Source: Escallonia rubra (Eukaryota > Streptophyta > Magnoliopsida > Escalloniales > Escalloniaceae). Taken from it: a stretch of DNA of 64,000 bases. Under the pieces are notes generated by a model that did no database searches, was not told where the DNA came from, and worked only from the letters and a program-made list of their open reading frames with translations. Made by a program: the position numbers and the translations under genes. This document shows positions 1-9,361 of this stretch, in pieces; positions within the stretch are counted from its first letter, which is position 1, and the number at the start of each line of letters is the position of its first letter. The DNA lies in NCBI GenBank assembly GCA_033065855.1, contig JAVXUO010000672.1:111171-175170 (forward strand). Direction: 5' to 3'.

Positions 1-30
1 ACTATATACACACAGTCCATATAATCATAT

Positions 31-124
31 ACATGCAAAACTATAACACTATGTACTAGTTTTCATCAGATTTTCTTACATACAAAACTATAACACTATG
101 TACCAGTTTTCATCATATTTTCTT
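31..124. repeat. 47-bp tandem repeat, two copies
   Basis: Two adjacent near-identical copies start at 31 and 78. Each contains the core AACTATAACACTATGTAC followed by a TTTTCATCA stretch, with a few substitutions. No function is evident. The repeat lies in the noncoding tail of the copia-related region. Confidence 0.75.
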
Positions 125-311
125 CAAATTGATGCATAGTCCATAAAAAGTTACCTTTCTCCTTTTTGTTGAATCCTCTTCTGAATCCTCAGAATTCTTA
201 AAATTTGCTGAATCCTTAGAATTTGCTGAACAATGGCAATAACGGGTGGAGGTTTTGGGGCAGTGGTTTAACGTGAATAGAGGCAGGGGTGGTCTAGGTT
301 TTGCATGATTA

Positions 312-579
312 TATAGGTTGGGTTTTTCTTTTTTGAGTAAAAGTCACAATAACCCTTACATCTAATAGGACACTATGTTTCCAATAAGGGTTGTTCAGGA
401 AACATGCTTCATATTGTATAAGAAGTCAAGAACACCCTTATATTTTAATAAGCCTGAACTCCAAATAAGGGTATTTAATGGAAACAAAATGTTATAGGTT
501 GGGTTTTTTCTTTTTTGAGTAAAAGTCACAATAACCCTTATATCTAATAGGACACTATATTTCCAATAAGGGTTGTTCA
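312..579. repeat. Direct repeat pair of about 86 bp, copies at 312-397 and 493-579
   Basis: The two copies both start TATAGGTTGGGTTTTT and end AATAAGGGTTGTTCA. They differ by a T-run length change and a couple of substitutions. The roughly 95 bp between them carries related AATAAGGGT motifs in inverted orientation, near 436-476. The whole block resembles a small internally repeated noncoding element, but I do not recognise the family. Confidence 0.7.
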
Positions 580-629
580 CCCTTCTGACCCTCTCTTTGG
601 TTCCCTCCCCAATTTTCCAAACCTAAATT

Positions 630-1241
630 TTGATGAATTTTTTATCTTCTGATACCTTCGACCTTTCCGAGCAGCTCTCTCATGTCTCCAACACTGTTAA
701 GCTCATTCTTGAATCCCAAACCACTTTGGCTACTTTTGTCACCATAAATCACACCGTTCTTCTTGACCAACTCACTTCTCTTCGGCAGTCCTCAGCCCAA
801 CTCCTCTCCAATCAGATTGACTTCCACACCCTTCTCAATTACCTGGTTTCCAATATCTCATCCCTTCTTCTTAACCACACTTCCATTTTGGAATGGTTGA
901 ATCGCATATAGCAGGACCTACAACGCCAATAGGATGCCTCTCTTCACGCTCATCGTCGTCAAGCTTATCTCACTACCAGCATTTTGACTGAGCAGAACCG
1001 CTACCTGGCACATCAGATTTTTGATCAAGCTCATGGATTTTTCGTCACTCGTTCTGACATATTTCCCTCTCGTCACACTGGCACCGAAGGTGAAGAGTGG
1101 TTTTTCAATCCTCACATTCCATACAATCCTTCGATGCCGCGATCGCCACATGTGGTGGAAGTAGTCGAGATCCCTACTTCTGATCTTATTCCGGCTACAG
1201 ATCCTTCTTCGTCTGCTCAGAGTGCCCGCCATAGACGTTAG
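630..1241 (+). pseudogene. Env-like 3' ORF of a SIRE/Maximus-type Ty1-copia element, broken
   Basis: One frame runs from the ATG at 630 to 1241 and is interrupted by TAG at 909-911 and again at 930-932. The N-terminal half is leucine/serine rich with heptad-like spacing, suggesting a coiled coil. The C-terminal part is proline/serine rich. It lies just upstream of two purine-rich tracts and an LTR. SIRE/Maximus copia elements place an extra env-like ORF after pol in that position, so I infer this identity from position and composition, not from a conserved motif. Reverse transcriptase is not present upstream in the window, so this is only the 3' end of an element. Confidence 0.55.
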
Positions 1242-1438
1242 CATTTTTTTCTGATAGGCTTTTCCCTCTTTTTGATTTGACAAAAGGGGAGAACATTCTT
1301 AGTGGTATCTTTTGTAATTATTGAACTGTAATTTGTTTTATATATATTAAAGCAGTTCATCAATTATTTGTTTTGTTATGAATGTTTATCTGATCCAGGG
1401 GGAGTATATTACATTTTATTAGATTAATGTTGTCATCA

Positions 1439-1454
1439 TAAAAAAAGGGGAGAC
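1439..1454 (+). other. Polypurine tract of a Ty1-copia element
   Basis: A run of A followed by GGGGAGA lies directly before the TGTGGA start of the LTR at 1455. That is the plus-strand priming site expected immediately 5' of a 3' LTR. A second purine-rich stretch (AAAAGGGGAGAA) lies near 1283-1294, and a GGGGGAG tract near 1399. Confidence 0.75.
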
Positions 1455-1784
1455 TGTGGACTTTAAAAGTCAAAGTTGTTTTATTTTGATGATTCCAAGT
1501 TTATTGTCTCTAACATTAGTCTAACACCACTATTAAGAATTTTCAGGACCAATCATAATCAAACAAAACATGGAACATCCCTTGGTCAAAAAGTGGACTT
1601 GAACGTGGACTTGGATCTGGACTTGGGACTTCATTTTATTTTCTCTTTGTTGTAATTTTTCTAAGTCTTTCTTAAAGATCTCCCAGAAAATTAAGTAAAG
1701 AACAAACCAAGAAGTTTTCTCTCAAGTGAGTTTTCATTCGAATTGATTTTTCAGACTCTTCTTGTCAAGTATTAAAAATATTTT

Positions 1785-2035
1785 TCGATCGAAGCCAAAG
1801 TCTTTGGTCGAAGCCAAACTTTTCAATTGAAGCCGAAATTTTCGGTCGAAGCCAAAGTTTTCAGTCAAAGCAAAAGTGTTCAGTCGAAGCCAAACTTTTC
1901 GGTCGAAGCAAAGTTTTCATTCGAATGAAAAAAAGTTTTCACTCGACTCAATCTTTCAGTGACTTTAAACCGTGTATGTTCTGTCATTTCATTCGACCGA
2001 AATCTTCAGCAGTATTTTTCATTCGAATGAATCTT
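1785..2035 (+). repeat. Imperfect ~20-bp repeats in the LTR U3 region
   Basis: Variants of TCGAAGCCAAAGTTTTC recur at least seven times between about 1788 and 1925. TTCATTCGAATGAA-type palindromic variants follow to 2035. They lie 50-290 bp upstream of the TATA box. U3 repeat arrays in plant retrotransposons often act as enhancers, so that role is inferred. Confidence 0.75.
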
Positions 2036-2072
2036 TGTGTCATCCATTTTCAATGGTCATATTCTCTTCTAG

Positions 2073-2080
2073 TATAAAAA
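2073..2080 (+). promoter_or_regulatory. LTR TATA box
   Basis: TATAAAAA lies about 560 bp before the LTR end and downstream of the U3 repeat cluster. That is the expected place for the retrotransposon promoter. Confidence 0.65.
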
Positions 2081-2634
2081 GGGACTCCTTGAGCATTTAT
2101 TGCCAACTTTGCAATCTCTGAAAAATCTATCTCCTCTTCTAAAAAAGACTCTCTCATCTTATTTCATACTTTCATATACTTTCCTTGAGTTTCTTCATAT
2201 TTTGAGAAATTGAGTAGCAAGCTTCTTGGTTTAGTTCTTGAAAGATTTCAGATCTTCCCACCTAAGAAGGCTTAGCTTAGCTTTGTAATATTCATTGTAA
2301 CATCTACTCGTAAATGAGTGTGCATTGTATCTCAATTGTAATCTATTTCTCACTTGTAATTGTTGGAAACCTTGAAGGGTTTCGGATCTGTACTGCGGTT
2401 TGAGCTAGCACCCGAAGCTAGCTGCTTAGTGAAAAGCTCGAGTAGGTCTCCCTTGTGTGGAGTGCTCGGGGACTGGACGTAGGCTGGTGGGGCCGAACCA
2501 ATATAAATCTCTATGTTGATTTATATTTATTGTTTTTGTTATAACATTGTAAATTAAGCTTTAAATTCTGCTCAAAGTTGTAAACACCTATTCACCCCTC
2601 ACCCCTCCTCTAGGTGTGTTTAGGGACCTACAAG

Positions 2635-2646
2635 TGGTATCAGAGC
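2635..2646 (+). other. Primer binding site for initiator tRNA-Met
   Basis: TGGTATCAGAGC begins two bases after the LTR end. It is the standard Ty1-copia PBS complementary to the 3' end of plant tRNA-iMet. Confidence 0.9.
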
Positions 2647-2700
2647 AGTGTGCTATGTTACTTTCGTTTGACCTTACAGTCAAGAGCTAAAGATCTTAAG

Positions 2701-4095
2701 ATGGAAGAAGGTTCATCAACTACTCGACCACCTTTGTTAAAGAACGAAAATTACAGCTACTGGAAAAATCAGATGAGGTATTTTCTGAGGCAGGATACTC
2801 ACGTATGGTACGTTGTAGAAAATGGCCTGATTATTCCTATGAAGGATGGCCCAGATGGAACCAAGGTTCCCAAGGGAATTCTCGAGATGGATACTCATGA
2901 GGCACATCTCTTCTCTATGGACGACATATCAAAGAATATTATCAGCTGTGGACTCAACATAAATGAGTATAATCGAGTTTTAGCTTGCGAAACAGCTAAA
3001 GAGATGTGGAGACTACTGGAAGTTACTCATGAAGGTACCAAGCAGGTAAAATAAAGTAAGATTAACATGCTAGTCTAGCAGTATGATGCCTTTAAGATGA
3101 AGGAAAATGAGTCTATAAATGAGAAGTATTCTAGGCTTACTCTCATTATAAATGGACTCAAGCTCTTGGAAAAAACATACCTAGAAAAGGAGATTGTAAG
3201 GAAAGTCCTTAGATCTCTTCCCAAGAGATGAGAAGCTAAAGTCACAGCCATTCAAGAAGCCAAAGACTTAAATGTGCTGAAGTTGGAAGAGCTGGTGGGA
3301 TCTCTAATGACTCATGAAATCACGATGAAGATTCATGACGAGGAAGAGACCACTTCAAAGAAGAAGAACCTAGATCTTAAAGCTGAGGCCTCTCATGAAC
3401 CTGCGGATAGCAGCGATGACTCTAATCCAGACATGTCATTCATCACTCTTAAGTTCAAGAAGTTCATTACAAACCGACGAGATGGAAAGATTATGAGGAG
3501 TCAGACAACCCAATCACAACAATGAAACAATGGTGATTGGAGCGCTACAGAAAATCCCAACGCCTGTTATGAATGCGGCAGAACTGGACACATCAAGAAG
3601 TATTGCCCGCAACTCAAGAACAAATCTGCAAGCAGCACCAGCAGAGACACAAAAGAAAAGAAATTTAAACCAAGAAAAGCTCTGCTGACTTGGGATGATT
3701 CTGACGAGTGCGATAAAGAGATGAGCGAATAGAATGATATAGCTTAGCTATGCTTTATGGCCAAGGATGATCACTTAGATGAGGTAATCACTTCTGAAAA
3801 TTTTGATTATGAGTTAGCTTTCTTTGAACTTAGTGAAAATCATGAGAAGTTAAAACTTAAAAATGCTGCCCTAAAAAAGAAAGCCTTTTCTTTGATAAAC
3901 ATTGTTGCAGAGTTGGTTAGTGAAAAGGAAGAGCTAGAGGAAAAGACAGAGTTTTATATAATCGAAAATGCTTCTTTGAAAAATGATCTGATTGCTACCA
4001 AAAGGGAAAATTCTGATTTGTTTTCAGAAATCCAGTCTCTCATGAGTGTAAAACCCCCTGTAGAAAACGAGCTTTTGAAATCTCAATTGAATTTT
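2701..4095 (+). pseudogene. Ty1-copia gag (UBN2 domain, zinc knuckle, coiled coil), broken
   Basis: Translation from the ATG at 2701 gives a typical plant copia Gag with an N-terminal YWKNQMRYFL motif (copia N-terminal/UBN2 type). The same frame continues to about 4095 but is cut by TAA at 3052, a TAG near 3076, TGA near 3229 and 3523, and two TAGs before 3757. A CCHC zinc knuckle (CYECGRTGHIKKYC) lies near 3568-3609. It is followed by an acidic stretch and a Lys/Glu-rich coiled coil at 3757-4090. A long Gag with this coiled coil is typical of SIRE/Maximus elements. The sequence stops matching after a T-run at about 4090, and no protease, integrase or reverse transcriptase follows, so the element is truncated. 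The stops without frameshifts indicate decay by point mutation. Confidence 0.85.
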
Positions 4096-4778
4096 TTTTT
4101 TTTCTACACAACTCGTCTATCCGTCCATCTGGGATCTAAATGAGATGTATTCTTGGCTTACTCTCAACTGGTACCTAACAAGATTTGACCATCCGCCCAT
4201 CTGGGATCTAACTTTAAAAAAATAATATCGACCATCTGCTACATTATGTACCCTTTTTTTTTTACAGTTTTGCCCCTCGAATCCCCCAATTTAGTGGAAC
4301 AAATTTCAAATTTTCAACCAAGCTCGTCCGATGCATTATGTAGCGTATGACAGGGTATAGAAGTTTCTAACCCCCAATCTGCTAGCTCTTCTTCATCTCT
4401 CCATCGCCTCATTCAGCTCAATTTGTCTCTCTATTCACCTCCACTCAAGCTCTTGAAAATCCAAGCTCCAAGCTCCAAGCTCCACTTAAGTGAAGTAAGT
4501 TTGTGAACTCACAGGCTTATTGGTATCTATGTCTTAATTTTGAAAAGTTGTTGGGAGCTTGGTTGTCAAATTTGAGATTTTGCTTTGTTCTGAGATTATG
4601 ATTTGTTAGAAGATTATGTTTGTTGTTTGAAATATGACAAAAATATTATACTATTATCTTTAATTTTTATTTGTTAGGAAATAACATAAACATTTCGTCC
4701 CTAATTGTCATATATGTTAAAAAAATGTTATAATTTTGAAACTAAAACATATTGATTTTTGTTCCTAGGTCTTGTTTC
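4096..4778. other. Noncoding; probable 5' UTR and intron of the FRS pseudogene
   Basis: No coding potential is seen. A CT-rich, UTR-like stretch (about 4380-4495) ends at a GT-AG-like intron with donor GTAAGT near 4495 and acceptor TTCCTAG at 4761-4768. The ATG at 4779 follows shortly after. Two direct repeats around CCATCTGGGATCTAA lie near 4125 and 4195. The assignment as the FRS leader is inferred from position. Confidence 0.4.
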
Positions 4779-6908
4779 ATGATGTCTGATTTTGGAGCAA
4801 GGTCGAACTAACCACTAGATCATAATGACCCTTATCTAGGGCGAAAGTTTCGAATATTGTAAGAAGCCGAAGAATGTTTTGGACTGTATTTGTTAAGAGT
4901 TGGTTTTTGTCATTGGAATCAGGACGACTAGAACAAGTACGATAACAAGGAAAATATGCTCACGACTGTTTGAGTTTCATAGGGGTAGACCACCACTGAG
5001 GCCAGCCCAAGATGTAAGTGTTGTTGATGATGATGATGAAAGAGCAAGCAAGAAAAGGAGGGATTTCTTTGCGGGTACAAGGTGTAAGGTCAAGATATTT
5101 GTTAAGTTATAAAAGCAAAGAAGATCGTTGGGTTATCATTAGCTTGGAATTAGATCACAATCACCGTTGGTAACACCTTCAAAGGTAAGTCAAATTCCTC
5201 ACCACAAAAAGATTATCTTCATTAGAAGAAACGTGATCTGTACAATGAGTGCAGCATGGATAGGCCCTACCAGCAGTATTGATGTTCTTGCTAAACAAGC
5301 CGGGGGAACTGAAAATTTGAATTTCGATGCACAAGACATTAGTAATGTGGTCTGAAGCCAAAGATGAGAAGCATTTGACGTCAATGATGCTCAAGCCACA
5401 ATAACTCTATTGAAACAGATGCAAATGGAAGACCCAGGGTTTTCGTACAACTTTAGTCTAGACGAGGAGCACTGAGTTTCATCTTTTGGGTTAACGGGCG
5501 TTCTAGACATGCTTATCAAAATTTTAGGAATTTTTTGGGCTTTTGACACCACATACAATACTAACAAATATTCGATACCTTTCACTCTTTTCACAAGCAT
5601 TAATCATCAATATCACTCCATCTTGTTTGGTTTTGCACTCTTAAGGGAAGGTCGTTAACAAGCCATTAACGATTGAAGAATTGGAAGAGAGGTGGGAAAA
5701 ACTTATTGATGACTAGTCATTGCAAAACAATGATTGGCTCCAATATTGTATGAACTCAAACATATATGGACTGCGGGCATGAAAACAACAACCATGAGTG
5801 AATCTATGAATGTCATGTTCGATCGCTATGTGGTGCAACTACGAGCACAAAGAGCTTTGCTATAAATGTCCAAAAAGCGGTTGCACGGACATTCGTGAGA
5901 GAGAGGGCTGCTGATTTTACAAGAATTTACAAACAAAGAAGATTGTGCTTGAAACCCCGTTGGAATTCAATGGTGCAATAGTCTACATGAAAGAGATGTA
6001 TAGACAATATCAAATAAGGCTACAGATATCTGGACGATACTGTATACAAATGTTGGCTGTGGAGAGCATATGTTGATACAAAATTCATTCTTTGACAAAC
6101 AACCTCGCCCTAAGAAAGTGCGTAGATAGTATATTGATACACATCACACAAAGACAGATTCGATAAATGTGTTTGCATAAAGTTTGAGTTCTCTGATATT
6201 TTGTATCGACACATTCTACAATTTATCACTCAAAAGAATATCAGGGAAATCCCCTAGGAACTCATCTTGCTGCAGTGGACTAAAATTGCAAGCATGATAC
6301 ATGGTACCATTGCCTTTTCAGAGCATTCATAAATAGATTTTGAAGAATCGAAGACTATGTGTTACAATAATCTCATGACATTGTTCAGGCGTTTGCCTGT
6401 ACAAGGTTCTTTTATAATGGCGGGATATAAGTATCTCCGCGATCTAGCCAGAGAACAAGATCTCGTTGCCAACAAGTATGACGAACCTTCAACTAGCAAT
6501 GCAAAGAGCTGTGGTAGCATTCCTACAAAAGAAAAGGAGGAGGCAGTTGAGGAAGATAACAATATTATCCGACCTTTCAGAGAACAAGATCTCGTTGCCA
6601 ACAAGTATGACGAACCTTCAACTAGCAATGCAAAGAGCTGTGGTAGCATTCCTACAAAAGAAAAGGAGGAGGCAGTTGAGGAAGATAACAATATTATCCG
6701 ACCTTTGGAACCAAGAGGTCAAAAGAGATCTACACAGATGAAGAGCTCTATTAAACAAGCAACCACACCCAAGAAGCTAAGAAAGTATGCATGGTGCAAC
6801 TATTCACCAACCATGACAAGCGGAGCCATTTCTTGCAAGATGAGGAAGAAGATGCGTTCGAGAAGAAGAAAGTGCACCTTTAATCAATGTACTCTTGTTT
6901 GTGTCTAA
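4779..6908 (+). pseudogene. FAR1-related sequence (FRS)-like pseudogene
   Basis: Scattered frames match the FAR1/FHY3 family order. These proteins descend from Mutator-like transposases and act as plant transcription factors. A FAR1 zinc-binding domain remnant runs from about 4830 (PYLGRKF, then RVGF) to LVTPSKV at 5167-5190. A transposase-like domain lies at about 5430-5650 (AFDTTYNTNKYSIPF, then a LFGFALL-type stretch). Next come a block matching the family's SESMN...F motif near 5795 and a SWIM-like segment near 6180-6290 (LYRHIL). The reading frame shifts near 4900 and is crossed by many stops, starting at codon 11. Only the C-terminal 183 codons from 6357 remain open, and these include a 43-codon tandem duplication. 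Non-functional as protein; confident in family, less in exact ends. Confidence 0.8.
6449..6706 (+). repeat. Perfect 129-bp tandem duplication
   Basis: The copies at 6449-6577 and 6578-6706 appear identical base for base and keep the reading frame (43 codons each). The encoded unit starts REQDLVANKYDEPSTSN. Identity inside an otherwise decayed pseudogene suggests a very recent duplication or an assembly duplication. Confidence 0.9.
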
Positions 6909-8114
6909 GTCCCAATTAAAATTATTGCTTTTGTAATAAAGTTTTCATGCTTAGAAGTACACCAATTGGTGGCACCACCAGCCGTACACAAAGGGGGACG
7001 CCGAATTTTGGGCATCGTACACAAAAAAAGACAGGCACAAACCTAGCCATACCTAAGGACGGACTGCCCATCGCATACACCAGCGACAAGTAGATTCAAT
7101 ACCAAGAGGAACCATTAAAGGGAAAGGAAAAGAAACGAAACAGGAAAGATCAGCTTCTATGTCAGGCTACCATGTGCTGGAGGAGCCCAAAGGAGCTCGT
7201 TCTCTCTCCTTCTGAAAAGTAAAAACATCCAATAACAAATGTTGTATTACTCTCTTATGCGACTTCCATGTAGGCTAAGCCTCGATGATAAAAGGGATTC
7301 AACCTTCTGGGTATATGTTATAGACTTCTCAGGTCCTTATTAACATCTTCAAAGTCCACTAACTAGCTAGTTTTCTCATTCACAAACAAGTAGCAACTCC
7401 TCATCTGCAAAATCATCATCACTAGAATTCTAAAGCAAGCTAGAGAAACAGTCTCAAATTTTTGAATCATCACTAGAATCCAAGTATCTCTCGCGTGTCT
7501 CCTTGTCTAATGGAAGTGTCTAAGATTCCCTCTTCTAGACGGGCAAATACACGGAATGTCACGAGCTTTAGAAAATCTTTTAGTTGAAGAGTCACGACCC
7601 TTACACCTATTTTGGATGGAGGTCTAAAAGCTTCCAACGCTTTGGTGGTTTCCTCCATTTCGCCATTGTGTCCCAAGAGGAATCAACACAAGAATTGCCC
7701 TCTTCAAGGATGTCGACTTTTCGGGCTGCCTCCTTCCAATTTAACAGGGTGATGAAAAATACTATTTTTCATTGAAAAGCTTTATCCATGTTTTTTATCC
7801 AAAATTGCTCCTCCTTTAACAAATGAACCGTAAAACATAAATGAAGAGGGCATAATATCAGGCTCTTCTATATCTGTTTCAAAAGAAGCAGACTACAGAT
7901 CTTAGTTAGAATTTGTTTGGTTTTGTCCTATCACCTTGTTTATGTGATTGACGCATTATTCTTGAATTCAATGATACTGCACGTCTCACTAATTGGTCGT
8001 GTATATTATTCTTTTATCTCTATATAATATGTAACATGATTTATGTGTATCAAGATGTTTATACGTGGAATTTATAAATCATGTGAGAATTAAACAACTA
8101 TTGCTTCACAACCT
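6909..8114. other. Unassigned intergenic DNA
   Basis: No convincing coding sequence. Short open frames at 7473-7775 on both strands lack recognisable motifs and conserved neighbours. A moderately GC-richer stretch (about 6960-7200) resembles decayed transposon DNA but shows no diagnostic ends. Confidence 0.5.
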
Positions 8115-8383
8115 TAAATTTTTTGGTAGAACAAAAGGCTGGACCGTAAGACTCTAGTCTAACCGACAAGGAGTATATCACATCGAGAACCTCCAAGGCC
8201 GCCACATACATCTGAGTCCCTAATTCTGACACATATGTCGGGGCCAAAGCGTACAAAAACATGTGTGTGGAGCACATGCAAGGCGAGGACGTAAGTTTAC
8301 CACCAACAAGTGCGGTAGGCAGGATTCGAATTCAGGTGGGAAACCTGGGTTGAGATCCTGGTGACCGCTGAACCAACCCTTGT
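8115..8383 (-). mobile_element. tRNA-derived SINE
   Basis: Read on the minus strand, the 5' end carries a pol III A box (TGGTTCAGCGG, complement of 8365-8375). About 40 bp further on is a B box (AATTCGAATCC, complement of 8322-8332), matching GGTTCGANTCC closely. The roughly 200-bp body ends at an A-rich tail on this strand near 8115-8125. The box spacing and length fit plant tRNA-derived SINEs. It is not a functional tRNA, because no cloverleaf stems form around the boxes. Confidence 0.75.
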
Positions 8384-8803
8384 TAAGTTCAAAACCTTAG
8401 ATGAACTTGGAAAAATCATCTAGTAGGTTGTAGTGCTTAATGAGATAGTTTCCAAGGATTAGATATAAATGTTTCAGAAGTGCAGTAAATTGATTTTGAG
8501 ACTTTTATGGATATCTTGTAGAGAAATTTTTTATAGGCAATTACTAATAACGGCTCAAACAATATTTTCTGAACTGGAGTGCAACTACGGTTATTTGGTG
8601 GTATTCATTGTAATTAATATGCGTGGATAAGGTTATGAGATAGCCTAATGATTTCAAAATTCTTTTGTAATTAGAAAAGGAAACCTATATCCCCTTCCTA
8701 GCATTAATTATAACCGGCTTAACAGAATGAAAGACCAGACCTAGTAATATAAGTACTATGCCTAATCACGTTCTTGGGTGGATCATCAGAAACCAAGTTT
8801 GAA

Positions 8804-8843
<40 letters not shown>

Positions 8844-9361
8844 CAGAGGGGTTTGGAAGGCAAGCTTGGAGTCCACTTTTTGGGGTCTTGCAATTTCATA
8901 GGAGGAAAGATCACTCTCAGGTGCCTTGCAAGGCCATAGAAGGGAAGTGCTAAAGAGAAGTTCAACTCAATGTAGCCAAATGCTACTAGATCAGCCAAGC
9001 AGTTAAAAGTAATTTTCTTTTAAGTCTCGTTTTATATATTATCATGCTTCTGTAATACCATAAAGGAGATTCTAGGTCAAGTTAGGGTTGTTATATTTTT
9101 TTTCAAACCGGCTCTTATTCGAAAATTTTCAACAGAACTTCCACGCCAAAACTGAGTTGCATAATGAGAGGTTCGGTTGCAAGGCGCGACCAAGATCCAA
9201 GTTATTTCTCCATAATGCAGCATATAGTGCAGATTTCCAAATTCCGCCCACAAATATGTTCCAAATGTACATTTTGATACACACTGATCATCATGTTAAG
9301 AGAGAAAATGCAAGATAAAATAAATGGCGCCACAGTTATGTGCAATAAGTATGGATGAAAC
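8384..9361. other. Intergenic DNA with (CT)n microsatellite at 8807-8837
   Basis: AT-rich noncoding DNA. A 31-bp pure CT array lies at 8807-8837. The last ~360 bp lie downstream of the PPR stop codon on the minus strand and probably include its 3' UTR. No clear polyadenylation signal can be assigned. Confidence 0.55.

Larger units (their letters stand above)
1455..2632 (+). mobile_element. Ty1-copia LTR, 1178 bp, SIRE/Maximus-like
   Basis: The LTR begins TGTGGA after a polypurine tract and ends CTACA just before a tRNA-iMet primer binding site, so it has the canonical TG...CA ends. It contains a TATA box (2073-2080) and an upstream array of short repeats. Because a PPT lies on its left and a PBS on its right, it serves as the 3' LTR of the left fragment and the 5' LTR of the right fragment. 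No second LTR of this family is in the window, so its age cannot be estimated here. Confidence 0.85.

Noticed and set aside
6362-6691. Minus-strand 109-codon frame across the 129-bp duplication
   Set aside because: Shadow of the FRS C-terminal frame; the plus strand matches the family order.
8300-8383. Possible tRNA gene from the A and B boxes
   Set aside because: No acceptor or anticodon stems can be formed. The context and A-rich tail fit a SINE.
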